Source of the DNA: Patescibacteria group bacterium
GTDB taxonomy: Bacteria > Patescibacteriota > Microgenomatia > UBA1406 > GWC2-37-13
DNA length: 64,000 bases
Assembly (NCBI GenBank): GCA_026415975.1
Contig: JAOAFZ010000004.1
Span: forward strand, 55,757 to 119,756
Direction: 5' to 3'
Under the pieces are notes generated by a model, which did no database searches, was not told the origin of the DNA, and worked only from the letters and a program-made list of their open reading frames with translations. The position numbers were made by a program, and so were the translations under genes. Positions 52,017 through 61,084 of this stretch are shown one piece after another; the stretch's first letter is position 1; each line of letters opens with the position of its first letter.

Positions 52017-53828
52017 ATGAGTGATGTATCTAGTCAGGTACAGCCCACATGGAATCTGAATGATCTTTTTACCTCAGATACAGATCCCCTGATGGCGCAA
52101 CGCCGGAAAGAGATTGGAGAAAAAACCTGTGCCTTTGCGAGAAAGTGGAAAGAACGAACCGATTATCTGGAGGTTCCTTCTGTTCTGCGTGAAGCACTGG
52201 ATGAATACGAGCAATGGTCCCGGACAGATGGTTTTGCCGCCGGTGAAGCATACTACTTTTCGCTTCGGTTTGCCCAAGATCAGACAGACCCGGCAATAAA
52301 AGCAAAAATGAATCTTGCTGAGGAGTTCGGCAAGAAGCTTCAAAATGAGATCCGGTTCTTTGAACATTCGATCGCAATGATTCCGGAAGAGCGACAGAAA
52401 AAACTTCTGGAAGCAGAGGAACTTAAGCCATACCGACACTTCCTTGAAATGACTTTTGCGAAAGCAAAGTATTTGCTCACTGAGCCTGAAGAGAAAATTC
52501 TTTCAATGCTTGGTACCACTTCCTACGGCAACTGGATTGATATGGTGGAGGGTTTTCTGAATCGCGAAGAGCGGGAGGTGCTTGATCACGACGGGAAACT
52601 GGTAAGAAAACCTTTTAACGAGATTTTCAGCCTGTTGAAGTCGCGGCAGAAAGAAGTTCGCGATAGTGCAGCTACAGGAATTAACAGTGTATTGGCGCAA
52701 TATGCGGATGTTGCAGAGGCAGAGATAAACTCGGTAATCAACTTTAGAAAAACCGTAGACCAACTCCGGAATGTAGACCGACCCGATAGAACACGTCATA
52801 TTGCCGACGACATGGATACCGAAGTCGTGGATGCTGCTCTGGCTGCTGTGGAGCGGCGTTTTCAGATTGCCCACCGTTATTATGCGCTGAAAGCAAAGCT
52901 TATCGGTGTCGACAGGCTGGCGTACCATGAACGCAATGTAGAAGTTGGTGAGGTACATGGTTCGTATACCTGGGATGACTCAAAAGCACTGATCAGGAAG
53001 GTATTCGGCCGCTTGGATGATGAGTTTCTGGCAGTATTTAATGCATTTGAGTCGGAGGGCCGATTTGATGTGTTCCCTCGGAAGGGCAAGGCGGGCGGGG
53101 CATTTTGTGCACATTATTTGATCACCTACCCGACTTATATTCTTCTGAATCATACCAATCAGCTCTATGACGTGCTGGTGATTGCCCATGAAGTTGGCCA
53201 CGGGATAAATAACGAGCTGATCAAAAAGAAACAAAATTCGCTTCACTTTGGTACGCCGGCTTCGACTGCGGAAGTTGCAAGTACGTTTATGGAAGACTTC
53301 GTATTTGACGAACTGCTGCATTCTGCTGATGAAGAAACCCGCCTGGCGCTTTTAATGCTGAAGATGGACGAAGAGATTTCCACGATATTCCGCCAGGTTG
53401 CCTGCTACCGCTTCGAGCAGGCACTCCATGAGCGTATCCGGTCTGAAGGGTATCTGTCAAAAGAGGATATCGGAAAGCTCTTTCAGGAAAATATGGCCGC
53501 ATATATGGGCCCGTCTGTTGAACAGTCTCCCGGTTCTGAGAACTGGTGGATCTACTGGTCGCATATTCGCAAGTTTTTCTATGTGTATTCGTATGCAACC
53601 GGACTTCTGATTTCCAAGTCGCTGCAGGCGAGGGTAAAAGCCGATGCAAATGAAATCGGGAAGGTGAAGGAATTCCTTGCCGCCGGACGATCCGCTTCAC
53701 CAAAAGACATTTTTGCCGCTATGGGCATAGATATTACCAAAGCCTCTTTCTGGGATGCGGGTCTGCAAAAAGTAGAAGACGAGTTGGAAAAGGCGGATGA
53801 ACTGGCGAAGCAGTTAGGAAAGATCTGA
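52017..53828 (+). CDS. pepF: Oligoendopeptidase F (M3 family metallopeptidase)
   Basis: 603 residues, the standard M3B length. The zinc motif HEVGHG lies near residue 390 with the third ligand Glu ~28 residues later (ASTAEVASTFMEDF). The N-terminal oligoF domain starts WNLNDLFTSDTDP as in PepF. It degrades cytoplasmic oligopeptides of about 7-17 residues. TACAAT ends 7 nt before the ATG. Monocistronic; convergent with pyrD across 42 bp. Confidence 0.95.
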   Translation: MSDVSSQVQPTWNLNDLFTSDTDPLMAQRRKEIGEKTCAFARKWKERTDYLEVPSVLREALDEYEQWSRTDGFAAGEAYYFSLRFAQDQTDPAIKAKMNLAEEFGKKLQNEIRFFEHSIAMIPEERQKKLLEAEELKPYRHFLEMTFAKAKYLLTEPEEKILSMLGTTSYGNWIDMVEGFLNREEREVLDHDGKLVRKPFNEIFSLLKSRQKEVRDSAATGINSVLAQYADVAEAEINSVINFRKTVDQLRNVDRPDRTRHIADDMDTEVVDAALAAVERRFQIAHRYYALKAKLIGVDRLAYHERNVEVGEVHGSYTWDDSKALIRKVFGRLDDEFLAVFNAFESEGRFDVFPRKGKAGGAFCAHYLITYPTYILLNHTNQLYDVLVIAHEVGHGINNELIKKKQNSLHFGTPASTAEVASTFMEDFVFDELLHSADEETRLALLMLKMDEEISTIFRQVACYRFEQALHERIRSEGYLSKEDIGKLFQENMAAYMGPSVEQSPGSENWWIYWSHIRKFFYVYSYATGLLISKSLQARVKADANEIGKVKEFLAAGRSASPKDIFAAMGIDITKASFWDAGLQKVEDELEKADELAKQLGKI

Positions 53829-53870
53829 CGTATGAACCGTTGTGACCGGCAACCTTCCCGGCACACCTGT

Positions 53871-54953
53871 TCACTGTATCCCGTGTTTTTTTACGTACTC
53901 TTGCGTCTCTTTCGCGAGGTAGGGGTTCCACATGGCGCCGGTAGCACTCATGACGGCGTCTGCTCCTGCCGCACGGTACTCAGCATAGTCTTCGGGCTTC
54001 GTGACTCCGCCGGTTCCAACGATTGCGTACGAATAGCCGAGTTCTTCCCGGAGTGCCTTTAGGCGTTGCACCATATCTATTCCGGCCCACTTAATGGGGG
54101 CGCCGCAGATGCCGCTAACCAGACGACCTTCGCCGGGAAGCGCCTGTGAGCCGTCTTTATTGCGGACGGCAGCACCAATGGTGTTGATTGCAGCAAAACC
54201 GTCCACGATCTTTCCCAGGCGCCTTACCATATCCCTCAGGTGCTCCTGGCTCTCGAAGTAAGCAAGCTTAATAAGAAGCGGAGTGTTGCCGATCTCATCC
54301 TTAATTCGCGCCGAGATCCGTTCGATGCGGTCGGTGTCGTAGCAGAGCAGGTTTGTGGTGCCTTCGTTTGGACAGCTGTAGTTTACCTCAAGAATCTGCG
54401 CACCGGTTTCTTTTACCAGCCGGGCACCCAGAACGTAATCCCCCACAAACGCATCAACACCCTCCCCCCGGTTGGTGCCCTGAAAGCTGGCTATCAAAAC
54501 CTGCCCTTTCCCGGCAGCCTGGACTGCCTCTCTCATATCTTCCTGCCAGAAGGAGGGATCGGAAGATGGTACGCCAAACGAGTTCGTGATAGCCAGTGGC
54601 TCACGGAAGTCATCGGCAACAACTAGACCTTTGTCGCGTTTTTCCAGGGTAAGGTCACCATCGACCTCTACCGGGAGTACGTTTGGCCAAGGGTGCGATC
54701 TCAGTTCACGGGTGCGTACTGTTTTATACACCGGCAGGTCGAAGCCCTTTTCGAAGGCTGCTTTTGCAAAACGGGCGGTAGGCAAGGGACCCGCCGGAAT
54801 ACCAAAGGGGAGATACACCGGAAAGCCCAGAAACCGGTGTTGTGGCTCACCCTCGCGCAGGAACACTTCTCCGTCTGCAAAAGCGTTAAAAGGGCCATGC
54901 AGGACATTCTCTTCAAAACTGCGTCCGGTATCAAAGAAAGGAGGATGAATCAT
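53871..54953 (-). CDS. pyrD: Dihydroorotate dehydrogenase
   Basis: 360 residues. FMN enzyme oxidising dihydroorotate to orotate in pyrimidine synthesis. FGIPAGPLP at the N-terminal FMN site, KTVRTRE, NSFGVPS, the catalytic Cys in VNYSCPNEG (a class 1-type Cys rather than Ser), LIKLAYFES and the phosphate-binding IVGTGGVTKPED/GADAVMSATGAM. The long N-terminus and insertions resemble the larger DHOD-like proteins of anaerobic bacteria, so electron acceptor and exact subclass are uncertain. TATAAT ends 6 nt before the ATG. Divergent from pyrC. Confidence 0.88.
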   Translation of the reverse strand: MIHPPFFDTGRSFEENVLHGPFNAFADGEVFLREGEPQHRFLGFPVYLPFGIPAGPLPTARFAKAAFEKGFDLPVYKTVRTRELRSHPWPNVLPVEVDGDLTLEKRDKGLVVADDFREPLAITNSFGVPSSDPSFWQEDMREAVQAAGKGQVLIASFQGTNRGEGVDAFVGDYVLGARLVKETGAQILEVNYSCPNEGTTNLLCYDTDRIERISARIKDEIGNTPLLIKLAYFESQEHLRDMVRRLGKIVDGFAAINTIGAAVRNKDGSQALPGEGRLVSGICGAPIKWAGIDMVQRLKALREELGYSYAIVGTGGVTKPEDYAEYRAAGADAVMSATGAMWNPYLAKETQEYVKKHGIQ

Positions 54954-54959
54954 ACCACT

Positions 54960-54975
54960 ATTATACTGTTATAAT
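54960..54975. promoter_or_regulatory. Back-to-back -10 boxes of pyrD and pyrC
   Basis: TATAAT on the minus strand (54960-54965) and TATAAT on the plus strand (54970-54975) are separated by only 4 bp in a 29-bp intergenic space, 6 and 7 nt from their ATGs. RNA polymerase cannot occupy both at once, so pyrD and pyrC expression should compete. Confidence 0.7.
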
Positions 54976-54982
54976 AAGCAAA

Positions 54983-56335
54983 ATGCAGTCTATCCTTTTA
55001 AAGCAGGGGACAGTAATCGGCAGTTCTGGCCGGTCTGTTGCAGACGTGCTTATCGAAGGTGATACTATTAGTCGTGTCGCTCCTTCGCTCTCCGTACGTG
55101 CCGATCGTGAAATTGACTGTGAAGGGAAACTGATCTTTCCGGGTATGATCGACACACACGTCCATTTTCGTGATCCCGGCCTGACAGCAAAGGGCGATGC
55201 GCTGACAGAAAGCCGTGCAGCCGTTGCCGGCGGGGTAACCACGGTCTGCGACATGCCGAATACAGTTCCGAATACGACATCTTTGGCGCTGGTCAAACAG
55301 AAGCAGGCCATATACGCAAAGAAATGCCTGTGTAACTTTGGGATATATATCGGCGCCACTCGCGATAACTTGGATGAACTGAAGGAAGCAGACCTGGATC
55401 CTACGATCCCGGCGATCAAGATTTTTATGGCAGAGAGCACCGGGGAGATGACCATTCCCGATGATGAGTCCCTGGAACCAATCTTCCGGGAAACAACGAA
55501 GCTTATTGCAGTACACGCTGAAAATGAGTTCCGCCGCCTGGAGCGCCTTGACGCTCTGGCAAACGGGAAGCTCCCCGAGGTTGTAGGACTGGCGGCAGAC
55601 GACCCGTATCTGCATGCGGTAGTCCGGGATAATCAGACCGCAGCAGAGGGCACTGCAAAAGCGGTTGCGCTTGCTACTGCGTATCTGCATCGCACGCATA
55701 TTTTGCATATGTCGGCAAAGGAAGAGCTGCCATTTCTGGAAAAAGGTGTGGATTCAGGCCTGGTTACCGGTGAAACATGCCCGCATTACCTTCTGTTCGA
55801 CCGGGAGGACCTGAAAACGAAAGGTACGGCCGTGCTTATGAATCCGGCTCTAAAGGGAGCAGAAGATCGTGAAGCCCTCTGGCAGGCTCTCCGGGATGGT
55901 TTGATCTCGCAGGTTGCCACTGATCATGCGCCCCATCTGCGTGAAGAGAAGGCCCGTCCGTATCCGGATGCTCCTGCGGGCCTTCCCGGTGTGCAGTTTG
56001 CACTACCACTCCTGTTGCATGCTGTTTTTGAGCGCCGTCTGCGTTTTGAGGATATTGCCCGGCTGTATGCCGAAGCACCGGCACGCAACTATGCTATTGC
56101 AGATAAAGGATATGTACGCGAAGGCTTCGATGCCGATATTACCATCGTTGATCCGACAGCGTTTATGGAAATATCGGATGCGATGGTAGAGTCACGGTGC
56201 GGCTGGACTCCGTATGCTGGTATGCGTCTTGAAGGCGGCAGTGTCTGGATGACGATTGTGAACGGAAGGGTGGTATTCGAGAACGGAAAAGTACGTGAAA
56301 CCGGTTTTGGAACCTCGATACGAATAGAGGGATAA
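54983..56335 (+). CDS. pyrC: Dihydroorotase
   Basis: 450 residues of type I amidohydrolase-fold dihydroorotase, which closes carbamoyl-aspartate to dihydroorotate. Metal-binding DTHVHFRDPG near residue 58, NTVPNTTS, HAENE, HILHMSAKEE and the catalytic ATDHAPH near residue 313, followed by GLPGVQFALPLL. TATAAT ends 7 nt before the ATG. Its partner pyrD is divergent, and aspartate supply may come from PpcA oxaloacetate. Confidence 0.95.
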   Translation: MQSILLKQGTVIGSSGRSVADVLIEGDTISRVAPSLSVRADREIDCEGKLIFPGMIDTHVHFRDPGLTAKGDALTESRAAVAGGVTTVCDMPNTVPNTTSLALVKQKQAIYAKKCLCNFGIYIGATRDNLDELKEADLDPTIPAIKIFMAESTGEMTIPDDESLEPIFRETTKLIAVHAENEFRRLERLDALANGKLPEVVGLAADDPYLHAVVRDNQTAAEGTAKAVALATAYLHRTHILHMSAKEELPFLEKGVDSGLVTGETCPHYLLFDREDLKTKGTAVLMNPALKGAEDREALWQALRDGLISQVATDHAPHLREEKARPYPDAPAGLPGVQFALPLLLHAVFERRLRFEDIARLYAEAPARNYAIADKGYVREGFDADITIVDPTAFMEISDAMVESRCGWTPYAGMRLEGGSVWMTIVNGRVVFENGKVRETGFGTSIRIEG

Positions 56336-56370
56336 CCTTTGGGAACCGTAGCTTAAGTAAGGATGCTGTC

Positions 56371-57909
56371 TCAATCTGCCGGACGTTTCGAGGGATCTTG
56401 AGTACTTTCAACAGAAACGGTACTGAAGGTATATAGATAGGCGTTTTCCCGGATAGGATATGACTCACGAAGTACAAGCCCTTCCGTTGCTCGGAACTCC
56501 CAGCGGTTATCGCGGTACACGGTCTCAAGATCGGGCGAAAAAACATACAAAGTGTCAAGATTTGCGTACTGCGTTACGTCCTGCGGTTTTGGAATAGAGG
56601 GGTCGCGCTCCAGGAAAAACCGGAGCGCAGTGGCACGGGCATCGCCAACAAAGTGTTCGGTAATGTTGTATGCCCCTTCGGGTTGATCGTTTCGTATTTT
56701 TTCCGCTGCCCGTTCAAAATCGATAATGCTAGGGTAAGGAGCATCGGGACGGGCGATGCCATGAATACGGAATGTCACAAGCTGCGACGAAACCAGTAGT
56801 ATCACCAGAAAGGAAGCCGCACCCGCTACCCGGAACCGCGAGAAGAGATCTGCTAAAAGAAGGAAAAGCAAGGGAAGCGATACAAAAAAATAGCGAATAT
56901 AGAGATCCTCTTGTGAAAACAGTCCGGTTACCACAGCTGCCAGGCCCAGAAAAATGAGAATATCGGTTCTTCCTGTCAGGCGGGCACGATTTGCTAGTAA
57001 GCCCATTACCGCAATCCCTGTTATCACCACAACCGGAGAGGGAAGCTGAACCAGTAATGGCAGTCGGGTTACCTCATGATCAAGGCCCAGGGTAACAGGT
57101 ATAATCCGGAAGACATCGAATATTTTTCTGTACCAGGGCGTTCCCGCGACTCCCGCATAGGATTCTCCACGAAACACATTGAACAGCACCGCCTGTGTCA
57201 GATACAGGTTGTTTTTCAGCTCAAATGCTAGGAGAGGCAGACTGGCGAGCAAAAGCCCGAAAAGATAGAATCCGGCACTCTGCTTTTTATTCTGTGCAAA
57301 GAGTGCTGCAGCCGCAGCGCAGACAACTGGTGCGGCAAAGTAATGGAGATTGATAATCATTCCGCCGGCCAGTCCGGCAATGGCGGCGGCGGCAAAAGCC
57401 TGCCGGCCCGAGTGATCGCGGGCCAGTTCATAGCCAAGCCAGAGTACCGGTGCAAGGCTCAGGATAAAGTTCGGGTTCCAGTAGAACCGGAGATGGGCCA
57501 CTACGACGGGGGAAAACGCGTATAATGCCAGTGCGGTCAGCGCCAGCCACTCAGACTTGAGGTATCGCCGCGCAAGAATCCAGAAGGCGGTTAGTCCGGC
57601 GAGCATAAGCACGCTGTTGATGTATACTGGTCCCAGCGGATCAAGTCGAAAGAGCGCAAGTCCGGCTGCGCCAAAGTAGTAACTCAACGAGCCAAAGTAA
57701 ATCTCCCGGGTGCCATACTGACCGAAGGATAACGGCGGACCGATAAGCGTAATATCACGGTTCTGGAGGATACGGAGGGAAGCCAGGGTATCCCGTGCCA
57801 TGTCTGCGGCAAACCAGTACGTGTCCCGAAGATTCAAGGTGGAAAAGAGCAGCCCGATTCCAATGATTCCCGTTGCACAGAAAACAGATCTGGGTGACGG
57901 ATACTGCAT
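56371..57909 (-). CDS. Polytopic membrane glycosyltransferase-like protein (GT39/ArnT type)
   Basis: 512 residues with about ten to twelve membrane helices over residues 1-370 and a ~110-residue extracytoplasmic C-terminal domain. The first large loop has acidic residues (FAADMARDTLASL, with the GT-C Asp) and GTREIYFGSLSYYFGAA, as in dolichol/polyprenyl-phosphate-sugar transferases of the PMT/ArnT group. Likely moves a lipid-linked sugar onto a surface acceptor; the UbiA-type gene could supply lipid-linked sugar. The ATG at 57909 is chosen because TAGAAT ends 7 nt upstream. Confidence 0.75.
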   Translation of the reverse strand: MQYPSPRSVFCATGIIGIGLLFSTLNLRDTYWFAADMARDTLASLRILQNRDITLIGPPLSFGQYGTREIYFGSLSYYFGAAGLALFRLDPLGPVYINSVLMLAGLTAFWILARRYLKSEWLALTALALYAFSPVVVAHLRFYWNPNFILSLAPVLWLGYELARDHSGRQAFAAAAIAGLAGGMIINLHYFAAPVVCAAAAALFAQNKKQSAGFYLFGLLLASLPLLAFELKNNLYLTQAVLFNVFRGESYAGVAGTPWYRKIFDVFRIIPVTLGLDHEVTRLPLLVQLPSPVVVITGIAVMGLLANRARLTGRTDILIFLGLAAVVTGLFSQEDLYIRYFFVSLPLLFLLLADLFSRFRVAGAASFLVILLVSSQLVTFRIHGIARPDAPYPSIIDFERAAEKIRNDQPEGAYNITEHFVGDARATALRFFLERDPSIPKPQDVTQYANLDTLYVFSPDLETVYRDNRWEFRATEGLVLRESYPIRENAYLYTFSTVSVESTQDPSKRPAD

Positions 57910-58035
57910 CGGTATTATTCTACCATTGCTCCGAAGCCCCGGAAAATACATACCCGATGAGTGGAATGTAAATGCGTTTTGTTCCGACAAGCTGTATTGA
58001 TACAGATTGCTACAATGCGACTTACTTTATTTGTA

Positions 58036-58064
58036 TTGACAGGAAGCCAGAAAATGGATACCCT
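58036..58064 (+). promoter_or_regulatory. Promoter of the HU gene
   Basis: TTGACA (58036-58041), 17-bp spacer, TACCCT (58059-58064). The predicted start near 58071 gives a ~50-nt leader containing GCGAGGTG about 13 nt before the ATG. One of the few canonical -35 boxes in the window. Confidence 0.6.
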
Positions 58065-58121
58065 ATGCGTTATGATTTATTACTATTTATTTCTATCTGA
58101 AAGCGAGGTGTCCGAGAAAAC

Positions 58122-58394
58122 ATGACAAAAGCTGATCTTATCGCACAAGTTGCAAAAAAAGCAGGGCTTACTTCCAAGGCTGCAAAAGATGCCGTTAACG
58201 TGATCTTTACCACCATCTCCGACGCGATGAAGCGTGGAGAGAAGGTCGTTGTTACCGGCTTCGGTACGTTCCTGGTCCGCAAGCGTGCATCCCGGAAGGG
58301 TCGCAATCCGCAGACCGGTGCCGAAATCAAGATTCCCGCCACCAAGACTCCGGGCTTTACCGCAGGTAAATCCCTCAAGAGACTGGTTAAGTAA
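58122..58394 (+). CDS. hup: DNA-binding protein HU
   Basis: 90 residues, standard HU/IHF family. Starts MTKADLIAQVAKKAGLTSKAA, with the DNA-binding arm around GFGTFLVRKRASRKGRNPQTG and the C-terminal FTAGKSLKRLVK. Abundant nucleoid protein bending DNA without strong sequence preference. It has its own leader, a consensus promoter and a strong terminator, as expected for a highly expressed single gene. Confidence 0.97.
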   Translation: MTKADLIAQVAKKAGLTSKAAKDAVNVIFTTISDAMKRGEKVVVTGFGTFLVRKRASRKGRNPQTGAEIKIPATKTPGFTAGKSLKRLVK

Positions 58395-58411
58395 TTGCGA
58401 ACCGTAAACCG

Positions 58412-58451
58412 AACCCCGCGGTTGTCAAGCACAGCCGCGGGGTTGATTTTT
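58412..58451 (+). terminator. Intrinsic terminator of the HU gene
   Basis: AACCCCGCGG (58412-58421) and CCGCGGGGTT (58435-58444), a perfect 10-bp stem with a 13-nt loop, followed by GA and five T. It lies 17 bp after the HU stop codon. Confidence 0.9.
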
Positions 58452-58478
58452 AAGCCCCAAAACGGTATAATTCTCTTA

Positions 58479-59021
58479 ATGAGATCAATGATCCTCATAG
58501 TGTGCTTGGTGCTAGTGTTTGCAAAAGCTTCTCTTCCTGTGTCCGCGCAGACGATCACTTCTTTTCAGGATGAAAAGGTAATTGACTACCAACTTCCGTA
58601 CCCGGGTATCCTTCCCGACAACCCGTTATTCTTTCTTAAAAGGATTCGCGATTCCATCCAACTTGCCACGGTGTCGTCCCCTCTCGAAAAGGCCTGCATT
58701 AATCTACAGCTTGCCGACAAGGATATGGCTGCCGGTGTTGAGCTGAGCAGGAAGGGGAAGCACAAGCTTGCAGAAGAGCGTATGACGGTTGCTCAGGATC
58801 GGGTTGAACAGGCATCTCAGGTGATAATAGAAAATTCCAAGGATATAACCCCTAAGGATTCAAAAGAATTTGCTATAACACTCGAGAAAGCAAACCGGAA
58901 GCATCTTGAGATAATTGAGCTTTTACTAAAATCCGCTCCTCAAGGTCAGATTCAGGTTCTGGAGCGATTACACGCGCGAAATGGTGAACTGGCAAAAATA
59001 ATCTCTCCTCTTCTTGAGTAA
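58479..59021 (+). CDS. Secreted DUF5667-type protein
   Basis: 180 residues. A signal peptide (cut near SAQT, residue ~24) precedes a DUF5667-like domain starting YQLPYPGILPDNPLFFLKRIRD, the family hallmark (PYPGxLPDxPLY-FLK), and a helical stretch of ~110 residues (KACINLQLADKDMAAG, then heptad-like Glu/Lys/Leu). Such proteins are common in CPR and some Gram-positives; the function is unknown, with surface or envelope binding likely. TATAAT ends 7 nt before the ATG at 58479. It starts the surface-protein cluster that runs to the window end. Confidence 0.8.
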   Translation: MRSMILIVCLVLVFAKASLPVSAQTITSFQDEKVIDYQLPYPGILPDNPLFFLKRIRDSIQLATVSSPLEKACINLQLADKDMAAGVELSRKGKHKLAEERMTVAQDRVEQASQVIIENSKDITPKDSKEFAITLEKANRKHLEIIELLLKSAPQGQIQVLERLHARNGELAKIISPLLE

Positions 59022-59139
59022 AGTACTAAAAGACACTCCTTTTCCCTCAATTATGTTTTTGCTGTCTGGTGCCTGAGCGTTATCAATCCTGTGTTATTTT
59101 CTCTTGCAATTTGATTCTTGATCGTACTACAATCTTTTT

Positions 59140-61080
59140 ATGCGGCACCGATTCACTCTAGCCCTCTCTGTTATTTTGGTTGTATCTGCCATTCTTCTTA
59201 AGGATCCTATTCTTGATGAGCTCGCAGCCCGGTTCCCCAACCAGGCGACTTTGTGCCTTCGTGATACGTTAACCAGAGCAGTACATGCGCAGTCCTGTTA
59301 TACTCCTGCAGGCATAGTCAACTCATTTTCTGCGTGGCAGTCTGATGGTAAGTTGAGGGGTACTAATCTTTTCCACGATACTGTCAACAATCGTGTCGGC
59401 GTTGGTACCAGCGCACCCTGGAATACGTTTCATGTTAACGGGACAATGCGTACGACAGGCCGGTATTACTCCAACGAATGGATCGAGTTCCCTAATGCAA
59501 CAGGTCTTTACTCCCCTAACAACAGCGCGCACTTCTATCCGAACAATGGTAGCTATGGTAGTTGGCGGGTGATCGGACAACGGGGGGGCTGGTACGGGCT
59601 TGAGTTTGATACCGCTGCGGGGCAGACCAGCTTTTTGGTTGGCACCACCAGTCAGGGCTGGGGAAGCCAGCAGACAGGGTTTCATAACAACTCACAAGGC
59701 TGGATATGGCGATTTGATCACGGAACACTTGCCGTTGGAAGCGTCCCGTGGGCGCGGCTTTCTTCGTTGCCTTCGTTTGCTGCAAATGCAAATAACGGAC
59801 GGGTGCGGATGGCCGAGGTAGGCTGTGCCGGTTGGTGGGGAAGCTCCTGTGACGGAAATAATAACGGCTATGTGGATTATGCAGATCAAGCAGGCTCTGC
59901 AGGAAGCGCAGGCAATTCTGGACGTTGTGATATAGATGGTGTTTGTGAAGTACACAATGTCTATTTTAACAATGCTTATTATGTTGGCAATAAAAGTGTC
60001 TCGACAATTGCCCCCTCGACCTTGTCAAATTTTATGACAATAAACAACTATACCGGTGGCTATAATGGCGTTGTACACGTATCGAATGCAGGAATAGTGT
60101 TCTGTCAGGACTATACCTGCAACTATGGGCCGGTCCTACATTCGGGTGAAAACCTCAGTATCAATACCCTTGTTCTGAGTAATATCAATAATAGTGGGAC
60201 TGCCTATCTATTGATCGAAGGAGGTTTGGGCGTCAGCGGAAGTGTAAATTTTTACGGGGATTCTAATTCTATTAAAACACCGCGGTTCACTGAAGTAAGT
60301 GCGACGGGAGTGCAATTCAAGCACAGCTCGGCTGGTCTGGATAACTGGTTGCGAATTGTGAAAGGTAATGAACCAGGACAGTACCACGATCTTGCGGTGG
60401 GACAGTTTTATGCTAACGGAGCAGTGCGATTTGATCTTGCGGAGGTTACTCCGGTAGATCCTGCAGAGAACCTAAAGATAGGCGAGCTTGTCAGCTATGA
60501 TCCGAAAGGAAACGTTCGGGTGTTACGGGCAGGAGGAGAGCGGGCAAATGATGCTTTTGGTGTTGTTTCCCACGGACTGACTGCTTCGATGGTAATCGGA
60601 GGAGGTACCTCGCCTGAGAAACTATCACAGGCGAAAGACAAGCGTCCGATCGCACTTGCCGGCCGTGTTGTAACGCTTGTTAACACGGAGCACGGGGCTA
60701 TACTACCGGGAGATCCTATTACCGCTTCCCGGGTAAAGGGATATGGTGCAAAACTAGTCTCCGATGGCTACTATGTGGGGCGCGCAATGGAGGCATTTGA
60801 CGGTTCGCGTGTTAACTCGCCCGGTGTTGAGGAAATAGTAAGTAGGCTTATTACGGAATCATCAGATCCGGCGCTCACCGAGGACGAAAAGAACGAATAC
60901 CGGGATCTGATCGATCAGCTAACCGAAGAGCTCCCTCCGGGGAGTGGGCGAATAATCACCTTTGTTGGTAGTGGTTATTCGGGTGAACATACGGTTGCCG
61001 AGTTACAGAATAAAGTTGATAAGCTTCAGGATGAGGTGAAAGAAATGAAGAAGCTATTACAAAAAATTCTTGAAAAATAA
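59140..61080 (+). CDS. Large secreted fibre-like surface protein
   Basis: 646 residues. An N-terminal signal/anchor helix (~5-22) is followed by a long Asn/Gly/Ser/Tyr-rich beta region (~60-400) with tail-fibre-like text (FHVNGTMRTTGRYYSNEW, YGSWRVIGQRGGWYGLEFD), a CDGNNNGYVDYADQAGSAGSAG Asp/Asn-rich metal-loop-like spot, a folded domain (~430-570, LKIGELVSYDPKGNVRVL, GRVVTLVNTEHGAILPGDPITAS) and a C-terminal coiled coil (~615-646). The arrangement suggests a trimeric surface fibre or pilus-tip adhesin. TACAAT ends 6 nt before the ATG. The next gene starts 4 nt after its stop. Confidence 0.65.
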   Translation: MRHRFTLALSVILVVSAILLKDPILDELAARFPNQATLCLRDTLTRAVHAQSCYTPAGIVNSFSAWQSDGKLRGTNLFHDTVNNRVGVGTSAPWNTFHVNGTMRTTGRYYSNEWIEFPNATGLYSPNNSAHFYPNNGSYGSWRVIGQRGGWYGLEFDTAAGQTSFLVGTTSQGWGSQQTGFHNNSQGWIWRFDHGTLAVGSVPWARLSSLPSFAANANNGRVRMAEVGCAGWWGSSCDGNNNGYVDYADQAGSAGSAGNSGRCDIDGVCEVHNVYFNNAYYVGNKSVSTIAPSTLSNFMTINNYTGGYNGVVHVSNAGIVFCQDYTCNYGPVLHSGENLSINTLVLSNINNSGTAYLLIEGGLGVSGSVNFYGDSNSIKTPRFTEVSATGVQFKHSSAGLDNWLRIVKGNEPGQYHDLAVGQFYANGAVRFDLAEVTPVDPAENLKIGELVSYDPKGNVRVLRAGGERANDAFGVVSHGLTASMVIGGGTSPEKLSQAKDKRPIALAGRVVTLVNTEHGAILPGDPITASRVKGYGAKLVSDGYYVGRAMEAFDGSRVNSPGVEEIVSRLITESSDPALTEDEKNEYRDLIDQLTEELPPGSGRIITFVGSGYSGEHTVAELQNKVDKLQDEVKEMKKLLQKILEK

Positions 61081-61084
61081 CATA

